Source of the DNA: an uncultured Collinsella sp.
GTDB taxonomy: Bacteria > Actinomycetota > Coriobacteriia > Coriobacteriales > Coriobacteriaceae
Reading direction: 5' to 3'
DNA: 64,000 nt
Assembly: GCA_958421275.1 (NCBI GenBank)
Contig: CATZLI010000006.1
Location: 62,001-126,000 of the forward strand
Both the position numbers and the translations under genes were made by a program. Numbering within the stretch: position 1 is the first letter of the stretch; every line of letters begins with the position of its first letter. Positions 58,184 through 64,000 of the stretch are shown piece by piece. The notes beneath the pieces were generated by a model that worked only from the letters and a program-made list of their open reading frames with translations, did not search any database and was not told the DNA's origin.

Positions 58184-59116
58184 ATGATTTACACGCTCAC
58201 TGCAAATCCCGCCATTGATTACAACATCGCCTGCGACGGCCTTGGCGCCAACACCGTCACGCGTACCCGCAGTGCCGTCTACACGCCCAACGGCAAGGGC
58301 CTCAACGTCTCGTTTACGCTTGACCACTATGGTGTCGACACCACGATTCTGGGTTTCTTCGCCGGCTTCTCGGGCGAGTTTATCGTTAAGGGCGCCGAGG
58401 CCCTGGGCGTGCCCGTCAAGCCCGTGTGGACCGACGGCATTACGCGCGTCAACGTGTTCCTCAATGCCGGCCCCGACACCGAGTACAACATGGTCAACGC
58501 CGGTGCCGCCATCAATGAGGCCAACGAGCAGGAGATGTTTGAACTTATCGATTCGCTCGATGACATGACCTGCCTGGTCATCAGCGGCTCGCTGCCTCCC
58601 AACACTTCCGAGGGCTTCTTGGCCGAGGTCCTGCGCCGTGTCAAGGCCAAGGGGGCCGAGTTCGTCCTCGACATCTCGAGCCATCAGCTGGCAGACCTCA
58701 TTGCTCTGGAGCCACTGCTGATCAAGCCCAATGACGACGAGCTGCTTGACATCTTTGGCATCAAGGTGAGCGGTGGCGACGACGAGTCCGTCAAGGGCGC
58801 TATGGCCGAGCTGCACGCCAAGGGCGCCAAGAACGTGCTGCTGACCCTTGGTGGCGCCGGTGCGTACTTCTCCAACGGCGAGCATATCTGGTTTGCCAAC
58901 CGCACCTTCGACGTCAAGCTGCTGTCGACGGTGTGCGCCGGCGATTCCTCGCTCGCTGCCTTCCTGTCCGTGTGGCACGACGCCCCCGAGCGCGTCGAGG
59001 ACGCCCTGCGCCTTTCGATGGCCACTGGCGCCAACGTGGTCGAGTGCCCCGGTCTGGGTGATTTTGCCAAGGTGGACGAATATAAGAAGCACATCGAGGT
59101 TCGCCAGGTCTGCTAG
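58184..59116 (+). CDS. fruK: 1-phosphofructokinase, copy 2
   Basis: This is the second 310-residue PfkB kinase, which should convert fructose-1-phosphate from FruA to fructose-1,6-bisphosphate. The family motifs are intact: IYTLTANPAIDYN, NGKGLNVSF with the conserved Asn41, GFFAGFSGEFIVKGA, LVISGSLPPN and CAGDSSLAAF with catalytic Asp254. ATG 58184 follows GAAAGGA by six bases. It is clearly a paralogue of the protein at 57062; the intact Asn41 makes this copy the better candidate for the true FruK. Its own leader (58056-58183) probably contains its promoter. Confidence 0.87.
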   Translation: MIYTLTANPAIDYNIACDGLGANTVTRTRSAVYTPNGKGLNVSFTLDHYGVDTTILGFFAGFSGEFIVKGAEALGVPVKPVWTDGITRVNVFLNAGPDTEYNMVNAGAAINEANEQEMFELIDSLDDMTCLVISGSLPPNTSEGFLAEVLRRVKAKGAEFVLDISSHQLADLIALEPLLIKPNDDELLDIFGIKVSGGDDESVKGAMAELHAKGAKNVLLTLGGAGAYFSNGEHIWFANRTFDVKLLSTVCAGDSSLAAFLSVWHDAPERVEDALRLSMATGANVVECPGLGDFAKVDEYKKHIEVRQVC

Positions 59117-59149
59117 TTCCGGCACCTTGTCTGAATAGTTTGATTATTT

Positions 59150-59187
59150 CGCATCCGTCTTAGACTAGGACGGATGCGTTTTTGTTT
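59150..59187 (+). terminator. terminator after the second fruK
   Basis: CGCATCCGTC (59150-59159) pairs with GACGGATGCG (59169-59178), extended by an inner CTAG pairing, followed by TTTTTGTTT. Confidence 0.9.
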
Positions 59188-59280
59188 ATCGGACTTGCGT
59201 GTGCAGTGGAGGCTGTTTCTTGCTAGACTTCTTGCAGACGCAATCGATAGCCAATTTGATAGTCGCAGGAGGCCATAGGC

Positions 59281-60675
59281 ATGTGCAATGTTTCGCTCAA
59301 CGGTACTCAACCGTCCGATGCGTCCCTGCGCGTCCTGCGCGCGCTTGAGGCGGCTGGTCTTGAGGCTTGGTACGTGGGCGGTTGGGTGCGCGACGCCCTG
59401 ATGGGGTGCCCCAGCCACGATGTTGATATGTGCTGTAGCGGCCTGTGGCAGGAGTCTAAATCGGCGCTCGAGGCCGCTGGTATCGCGGTCGTGGAGTCGG
59501 GCATTAAATTTGGCGGAATCACGGCTATTTCCGATGGCGAGCGTATTGAGGTCACAACGTACCGTCTGGATGGCTTTTACACCGATGGGCGCCATCCTCA
59601 GAGTGTCGAGCGTGCCGCCTCGCTCGAGGATGATCTGGCGCGCCGCGACTTTACCGTCAACGCCATGGCCTGGCATCCCGAGCGCGGGCTTGTCGACCGC
59701 TACGACGGCCAGGGTGACTTGGAGCGCAAGCTGATTCGCGCTGTCGGCGATCCCAGGCGTCGCTTTAACGAGGACGCCCTGCGCATGCTGCGCGCGGTGC
59801 GCTTTGCCTGCCGCCTGGACTTTATGATTGAGCCCGAGACCAAGCGTGCGCTTGCCGAGTGCGCGCCGCTGCTCGATGCCGTAGCGCGCGAGCGTGTGGG
59901 TATTGAGCTCGAGGGCATTCTTTCGACCGGTCACGGGGGAGACGCGATGCTGCGCTACCCCGAGCTCATCTGCGCCGCTGTGCCCGAGTTGGCAGCGGGT
60001 CGCGGGTTTGATCAGCGAAGTGTCTATCATGCGTTTAACGTCTACGAGCATATCGCCCGTGTGCTGACGGTGGCAGGGGAGCTGGCGCTGTGCGACGGCG
60101 TCGCGCCATCGTCGAGCCTTATGTGGGCGGCGTTTTTGCACGATGTCTCCAAGCCCGAGTGCTTTACGGTCGATCACGCCGGCAGCGGACACTTCTACGG
60201 TCATCCCGAGCTCGGCGCCAAGAAAGCGCGCGTCATTATGGATCGCCTGGCGCTTTCGCACGACCTGGTGCGCGATGTGTGCCTGCTTATCAAATACCAT
60301 GACAAGCCGCTGCGCCCCGAGCGCTCCTGCCTGCTCAATATGATGCGCGCGCTTTCGGGTGAGGGCGTCGACACGGCCCGCCTGATTGACGAGCTCATGG
60401 ACCTTAAGCGTGCCGACACACTTGGCAAGGCCCCGTCGTGCTTCTATTACGTCGAGACGATCGAGGAGATGCGTGCACTCGCCCATAATCTGTTGGGGGC
60501 AGGGGAGCCCTATACGCTCAAGATGCTCGCCATCAACGGCGGCGACCTGATCCGTGCCGGAGTCAAGCCCGGGCCGGAACTGGGTCAGCTTCTCAACTCC
60601 GCCCTCGACGCCGTGATCGAAGACAACATTCCCAACGAGCGCGAAGCTCTTTTGGTCCAGCTCAACTTGAATTAG
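59281..60675 (+). CDS. cca: CCA tRNA nucleotidyltransferase, HD-domain type
   Basis: The 464-residue class II nucleotidyltransferase completes or repairs the 3' CCA of tRNAs, though the tRNA genes in this window encode CCA. The N-terminal palm has WYVGGWVRDALMGCPSHDVD (GG-VRD and DxD metal ligands), RRDFTVNAMAWHPERGLVD and RFNEDALRMLRAVRFACRLD. An HD domain is visible at FLHDVSKPEC, which may give phosphohydrolase activity. ATG 59281 is preceded by AGGAGG. A terminator and the tRNA-Glu pair follow. A repair role is likely. Confidence 0.93.
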   Translation: MCNVSLNGTQPSDASLRVLRALEAAGLEAWYVGGWVRDALMGCPSHDVDMCCSGLWQESKSALEAAGIAVVESGIKFGGITAISDGERIEVTTYRLDGFYTDGRHPQSVERAASLEDDLARRDFTVNAMAWHPERGLVDRYDGQGDLERKLIRAVGDPRRRFNEDALRMLRAVRFACRLDFMIEPETKRALAECAPLLDAVARERVGIELEGILSTGHGGDAMLRYPELICAAVPELAAGRGFDQRSVYHAFNVYEHIARVLTVAGELALCDGVAPSSSLMWAAFLHDVSKPECFTVDHAGSGHFYGHPELGAKKARVIMDRLALSHDLVRDVCLLIKYHDKPLRPERSCLLNMMRALSGEGVDTARLIDELMDLKRADTLGKAPSCFYYVETIEEMRALAHNLLGAGEPYTLKMLAINGGDLIRAGVKPGPELGQLLNSALDAVIEDNIPNEREALLVQLNLN

Positions 60676-60705
60676 CTACCAAGTTTACCTGCGTGTTCCA
60701 TAACC

Positions 60706-60735
60706 TGCCGACAATTTTTCGGCAATTTGGAATTT
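60706..60735 (+). terminator. terminator after cca
   Basis: TGCCGA (60706-60711) pairs with TCGGCA (60719-60724), followed by ATTTGGAATTT. The stem is short, so the strength is uncertain. Confidence 0.45.
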
Positions 60736-60739
60736 CTTC

Positions 60740-60768
60740 TTGCGCTGACGTTTTTTGTCCCGTAATAT
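60740..60768 (+). promoter_or_regulatory. promoter of the tRNA-Glu pair
   Basis: TTGCGC (60740-60745) and TAATAT (60763-60768) are separated by 17 bp, about 35 bp upstream of the first tRNA-Glu. Confidence 0.65.
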
Positions 60769-60802
60769 ATTTCCTCGCAGCACGGCAGTGCAGATGTCAT
60801 GT

Positions 60803-60879
60803 GGCCCGTTCGTCTAGCGGTTTAATACGCCGCCCTCTCAAGGCGGAGATCACCAGTTCGAATCTGGTACGGGCTACCA
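60803..60879 (+). tRNA. tRNA-Glu (CTC), copy 1
   Basis: The 77-nt cloverleaf has acceptor GGCCCGT/ACGGGCT (terminal G-T), anticodon stem CCGCC/GGCGG with anticodon CTC at 60837-60839, T-arm CCAGTTCGAATCTGG and an encoded CCA. The D stem has a C12-T23 mismatch (TTTAATACG) not present in copy 2 (TTTAGGACG), so it may fold or perform less well. The sequence otherwise equals copy 2. Confidence 0.93.
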
Positions 60880-60901
60880 CTTCTTTTCTGCTGAGGCTTA
60901 T

Positions 60902-60978
60902 GGCCCGTTCGTCTAGCGGTTTAGGACGCCGCCCTCTCAAGGCGGAGATCACCAGTTCGAATCTGGTACGGGCTACCA
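60902..60978 (+). tRNA. tRNA-Glu (CTC), copy 2
   Basis: Identical to copy 1 except for two bases in the D arm, where the pairs are normal. The anticodon CTC is at 60936-60938 and CCA is encoded. It is separated from copy 1 by 22 bp and terminates at the hairpin 60989-61026. Confidence 0.96.
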
Positions 60979-60988
60979 CGCATCTGAT

Positions 60989-61026
60989 ACCCGGACTTCC
61001 TATGGAAGGCCGGGTTATTTTATTTT
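60989..61026 (+). terminator. terminator after the tRNA-Glu pair
   Basis: ACCCGG pairs with CCGGGT and CTTCC with GGAAG (one-base bulges at A60995 and G61009), followed by TATTTTATTTT. Confidence 0.8.
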
Positions 61027-61129
61027 CAAACAACCGTCTGCAATTCCCGTTTGAACCAGAGCTTTGCGTTCTGCCTATGGCCCTTACGGGTACAATATCC
61101 AGGATATTTTGACTGTTAGAAGGAGTCTC

Positions 61130-62437
61130 ATGACGGAGTCCTCTCAGCATACGTCTAAGCCCCAGGTCGAGGTTGAGGCCTCGGGCGGAGATGACAATAA
61201 GAGCGCACGCCGCGGCGCCATCTTTATCGGCGTCGTGCTGGTAGGTTATATCGTCTATCTGGTGGTAACCGGGCAGATGGGGCAGTTCTGGGCCGCTATG
61301 TCGAGCGTCCAGGCGTCATGGCTCGTTGTCGCGTGTCTTTGCATGTTCATGTACCTGTTCTTTGGCATTGTGGCCTATGCGATCGCCGTCTGGCTCGATC
61401 CCAATTCGCCCGTCGGCATCCGCGACTTGATCTCGGTCGAGGCGAGTGGCATCTTCTTTGGTAACCTGACGCCCATGATGATGGGCTCCACCCCGGCTCA
61501 AATCTATCGCCTGACCAAGGCCGGCCAAAACGTGGGCGAGGCCGGCGCCACGCAATTCACGCGTTTTATCGTGTACCAGTTTGGCCTCGTTGCCTGGGGC
61601 GCTATCCTACTGTTTGCTCGCATGCCCTTTTTTGCCGAGCGCTATGGCGACATGACGTTGCTGTGCGTCTTTAGCTTTGGTGGGCACTGCTGTATCTTGC
61701 TGGGCATCTTCGCCGTCGCGCTCATGCCTAAGACCGTCACGCGCGTCGCCCATTGCATCATCAATTGGCTCGAGCGCATTGGTGTCTCGGCCACTAAGAT
61801 CGAGGGATGGCGCACGTTTGTCGATGGCGAGATCTACTCCTTCTCCGAGAAGTTCAAGCTTTCGGCCGGACATTTTTCTTCCATGCTGCTCACCGTGTTT
61901 ATCACCATGCTGCAGCTTGCGTTTTTCTATCTGGTGCCGTATTTCCTGATGCTTGCCTTTGGCCACCACGAGGTCGACTTTTTCTCGGTCATGGCCGCGA
62001 GCGCCTTTGTCCAGCTGCTGAGCTCTGCGGTTCCCTTGCCCGGTGGAACTGGTGGCGCTGAGGGCGGCTTTGCATTGTTCTTGGGTCATTTCTTTGGGTC
62101 GGCTTCGACCGCCGGCTATCTGCTGTGGCGTCTCATTACGTTTATTGCGCCGACCATTTTGGCTGCGCCCCTGCTGGGACTTAAGAGCGCCCACAACGAG
62201 AGCATCCATGCGCGCTGGGATCGCGTGATGCGCAAGCTCGGCCGCACGCCTCAGACGCCCTCTGCGCCCACTAAGCCGCACCCCACGAATGCTGTTACCG
62301 TTGATCCCAAGAAGCACGCTCAGAAGGCTTCTGGGACCGCTAAGCCGGCTCATAAGGCCTATGTGCGTCAGACGGGAGACGGTATTCGCGTATCTCCGTC
62401 GGCACTCAATAAGAAGAAGCACCCTAAGTCGCAGTAG
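61130..62437 (+). CDS. lysylphosphatidylglycerol synthase-type TM domain protein (UPF0104)
   Basis: The 435-residue protein carries the flippase-like integral membrane domain found at the N terminus of MprF and in YbhN (UPF0104). About eight transmembrane segments are visible. Family stretches are SVEASGIFFGNLTPMMMGST and SSAVPLPGGTGGAEGGFALF, the latter being the hallmark PxPGG-x3-E motif. Residues 1-30 are hydrophilic; the last ~75 are basic and rich in Lys, Pro and Thr, without the aminoacyl-transferase domain of MprF. It may flip a lipid, but no substrate can be inferred. ATG 61130 has AGAAGGAG upstream. Confidence 0.82.
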   Translation: MTESSQHTSKPQVEVEASGGDDNKSARRGAIFIGVVLVGYIVYLVVTGQMGQFWAAMSSVQASWLVVACLCMFMYLFFGIVAYAIAVWLDPNSPVGIRDLISVEASGIFFGNLTPMMMGSTPAQIYRLTKAGQNVGEAGATQFTRFIVYQFGLVAWGAILLFARMPFFAERYGDMTLLCVFSFGGHCCILLGIFAVALMPKTVTRVAHCIINWLERIGVSATKIEGWRTFVDGEIYSFSEKFKLSAGHFSSMLLTVFITMLQLAFFYLVPYFLMLAFGHHEVDFFSVMAASAFVQLLSSAVPLPGGTGGAEGGFALFLGHFFGSASTAGYLLWRLITFIAPTILAAPLLGLKSAHNESIHARWDRVMRKLGRTPQTPSAPTKPHPTNAVTVDPKKHAQKASGTAKPAHKAYVRQTGDGIRVSPSALNKKKHPKSQ

Positions 62438-62486
62438 GGCAGTCGTGCGTTCTTCATGATGCGGGGCATATTTGTGCCGTATGGGG

Positions 62487-62510
62487 GATAATCCTCTTAC
62501 GTAGATTATC
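62487..62510. promoter_or_regulatory. inverted repeat upstream of the TetR gene
   Basis: GATAATC (62487-62493) and GATTATC (62504-62510) form an inverted repeat with a 10-bp spacer 44 bp before the TetR start. Its position and symmetry suit an autoregulatory operator. Confidence 0.45.
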
Positions 62511-62553
62511 TCTCATCTGTTGATGAATGCTCGCATATCGAAGGGACACGCCC

Positions 62554-63165
62554 ATGGCAACCAGCAAACCGCGTCTTGACCGCCGCATCGTTCGCAGCCG
62601 TAATGCCATCCTTTCGGCTTTCGAGCGCCTGCTCATGGAAAAGCCGCTGGCAGACATTACGGTGAGTGCCATCGCGCGCGAGGCCAATGTCGACCGCAAG
62701 ACCTTTTACGTTCACTTTGGTACGGTTGACGGCCTGCTCGATGCCATTGCCGTCGATGTGGTGGAGATGATTGTCGACTCGGTCGAGAAAACGCTTGCTT
62801 CCATGGACGGTGACACCAACGAGCGCGCTCTTGGCGCGGCGGCGACCTTCTTTAAAACCGTTAACGAGGCACTGTGCAACAACTTGGTGCTCAATCGTCA
62901 GCTGATCGAGAACATTCCGCTCGATGATTTTATGGCTCGTCTTCGTGCGCCGCTCGAGCACGAGATTGCCGAGCGCGATCTGCTGCCCCAAGGTCTCAAG
63001 GACGAGATGTTCGACTACTATCTGGCGTTTTTGCTGTCGGGTATTATCGGTATTTATCGCACGTGGGCACTGTCTGACGGCTCGGTTCCTATCGAGCGTG
63101 TCTCTGAGGTCGCCAACGATCTGACTCTCAATGGTCTGTCGAGTCTGGAATCTCGCTTGGATTAG
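62554..63165 (+). CDS. TetR/AcrR family regulator
   Basis: The 203-residue protein has a TetR-type helix-turn-helix: AILSAFERLLMEKPLADITV, then SAIAREANVDRKTFYVHFGT. The C-terminal ligand domain is diverged but resembles TetR_C7-like regulators in length. ATG 62554 follows GAAGGGACACGCCC, a modest ribosome-binding site. An inverted repeat at 62487 may be its operator. The next genes run towards it, so any regulated target is unknown, though the flippase-like gene upstream (117 bp away) is a candidate. Confidence 0.85.
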   Translation: MATSKPRLDRRIVRSRNAILSAFERLLMEKPLADITVSAIAREANVDRKTFYVHFGTVDGLLDAIAVDVVEMIVDSVEKTLASMDGDTNERALGAAATFFKTVNEALCNNLVLNRQLIENIPLDDFMARLRAPLEHEIAERDLLPQGLKDEMFDYYLAFLLSGIIGIYRTWALSDGSVPIERVSEVANDLTLNGLSSLESRLD

Positions 63166-63167
63166 GC

Positions 63168-63260
63168 CTAGTTGGGCTCGTCGGCGTGGAAATTCCTGTT
63201 CCTGAGGTTCTCCGGCGCCTTGGAGACCTTGCCGGCGTAGGAGCTGTAGCCTGAGGATCC
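63168..63260 (-). pseudogene. relic of an IS3-family (IS150 group) transposase
   Basis: In the minus strand, 30 codons ending at TAG 63168 read GYSSYAGKVSKAPENLRNRN and then FHADEPN. This resembles the segment just before the integrase core of IS3-family OrfB proteins (YSSYxGxVxxxxxNLLxRxF, then HAxxPNxKW). No more of the element is visible on either side, so it is a short inactive relic. Confidence 0.55.
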
Positions 63261-64000
63261 TTAAAAGAAAGTCCAGTTTATCCTTCCCACTCCAATTTTG
63301 GAATCCTCCGATGTGCCTTCGCACGCTCGCATGACCTCGATACCATGCGAGCGTGCAAACTCGACGAGCTCTGCGTTGCGGGCGTTTATGGTGCCGAAGG
63401 CGGCGGGGCACACGATAAGGCGCGCGCAGTGGACGAGGAGCTCTTTGGCGCGGGCTATGGTTTTATCCCCGATCGGCTCGAAGGCGCGCTCGGCCACGCA
63501 TTCCGTCGCCAGGTCGCGCGCGAGCTCGCAGTCGATGTCCCCTTCGTGCAGAATGCCCGCGTAGAACGCCTTGCCCTGCCGGATGAGCTGGCGAAACACA
63601 GCTGACCCCGTACCTGCGCCGGCGATGACGAACGTGTGCGCATCGCCGTGTGGGTGCCCAATTTCCACGCTGCCGAAGCGCTCGTTGAAGGTGCCATGTT
63701 GAAGGCCGTAGAGCTCGCCAATCGTCTCGCGCGTGAATATGTCCTCGGGTGCGCCGGCGCGGAAGACCCGACCGTCCTTCACGCAAATCACCTTGTCGGC
63801 GCTTTTCTGCGCGAGCTCGAGTTCGTGGATGGACATGATGACAGCCACATTCCGCGATTTCGCAAGGTGGCGAAGTATTCGCAGCAGGTCGATCTGGTAG
63901 CGGATATCGAGATACGATGTGGGCTCGTCGAGCACGAGCACACGCGGATCCTGCGCGATGGCGCGTGCGAGCATGACGCGCTGGCGTTGCCCGTCGCTTA
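63261..64000 (-). CDS. ABC transporter ATP-binding protein, iron/cobalamin type (partial)
   Basis: The gene runs off the right edge; the visible part starts within the ABC signature (SDGQRQRVMLARAIAQDP) and contains Walker B VLVLDEPTSYLD and the H-loop IMSIHELELAQ. Walker A lies outside the window. Asp replaces the first Gly of the SGGQ signature. The general pattern is that of FecE/BtuD-type importers for siderophores or cobamides. After residue ~100 there is an additional ~145-residue domain (HTFVIAGAGTGSAVFRQLIR, then LVHCARLIVCPAAFGT), absent from standard FecE proteins. Its role is unknown. The stop at 63261 abuts the transposase relic. Confidence 0.82.
   Translation of the reverse strand, partial: SDGQRQRVMLARAIAQDPRVLVLDEPTSYLDIRYQIDLLRILRHLAKSRNVAVIMSIHELELAQKSADKVICVKDGRVFRAGAPEDIFTRETIGELYGLQHGTFNERFGSVEIGHPHGDAHTFVIAGAGTGSAVFRQLIRQGKAFYAGILHEGDIDCELARDLATECVAERAFEPIGDKTIARAKELLVHCARLIVCPAAFGTINARNAELVEFARSHGIEVMRACEGTSEDSKIGVGRINWTFF

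Noticed and set aside
1..64000. CRISPR array, prophage, integrated element or restriction/defence island
   Set aside because: No regularly spaced direct repeats, integrase, phage structural genes or methylase-nuclease pairs were seen. The only mobile trace is the short relic at 63168-63260.

Overview
This 64 kb window is a G+C-rich, gene-dense bacterial chromosome segment made almost entirely of housekeeping genes. The gene order points to an actinobacterium of the class Coriobacteriia, and it looks Collinsella-like. This is inferred from gene order, codon bias, the split resemblance to mycobacterial (coaD to ffh) and Bacillus (efp to recN) gene orders, and the absence of genes typical of spore formers or Gram-negatives. 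No 16S rRNA is present to confirm it. There is no prophage, CRISPR array or defence island. The only mobile-element trace is a 30-codon transposase relic near the right edge.

Layout. 1-400: structured repeats, a promoter and two identical tRNA-Asn genes. 560-15453: a long forward run of an Asp23 protein, a FakA-like kinase, recG, rsmD, coaD, a coiled-coil protein, DUF177, rpmF, plsX, acpP, rnc, smc, ftsY and ffh. It links DNA repair, CoA and phospholipid synthesis, chromosome condensation and SRP targeting. 15570-24696: mixed orientation, with a DUF134-NifX fusion, thyA-folA, an rRNA/tRNA methyltransferase, a MATE exporter, cobO, ftsH, a DUF523 protein and a dehydrogenase. 24841-37799: an isoleucine T-box and ileS, lspA, an RluA-type synthase, a glycosyltransferase, a small A24 peptidase, a dGTPase-like protein, rarA, then a sigma-B-type operon (DUF948 protein, RsbW-like protein, sigma factor, AI-2E permease). 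37952-44628: alaS, ruvX, mltG, yqeG, aroK and an aroB-like gene that has lost its catalytic residues. 44761-51145: pepP, efp, asp23, nusB, xseB, tlyA, nadK and recN, which parallels the Bacillus order but lacks xseA. 51205-59116: a fructose PTS module with an RpiR regulator facing fruA (EIIBCA), then ptsH, ptsI and two tandem fruK-like kinases. 59281-64000: the tRNA nucleotidyltransferase, two tRNA-Glu genes, a flippase-like membrane protein, a TetR regulator, the transposase relic and a truncated ABC ATPase gene.

How the genes work together. PTS: EI (ptsI) and HPr (ptsH) pass phosphate to the single-chain fructose permease FruA. The fructose-1-phosphate made is phosphorylated by one or both FruK paralogues, and the divergent RpiR protein is the likely regulator through repeated CTTTCA half-sites in front of fruA. 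Translation control: the ileS leader is a complete T-box with an ATC specifier.

The least ordinary things here are the AroB homologue lacking every metal ligand and the catalytic lysine, an RsbW-like anti-sigma factor without its ATP-binding N-box, the HTH-NifX fusion with a metal-binding tail and paired palindromic operators, two paralogous FruK genes differing at a conserved active-site asparagine, and several large intergenic hairpins, including a near-perfect 42-bp inverted repeat between fruA and ptsH.
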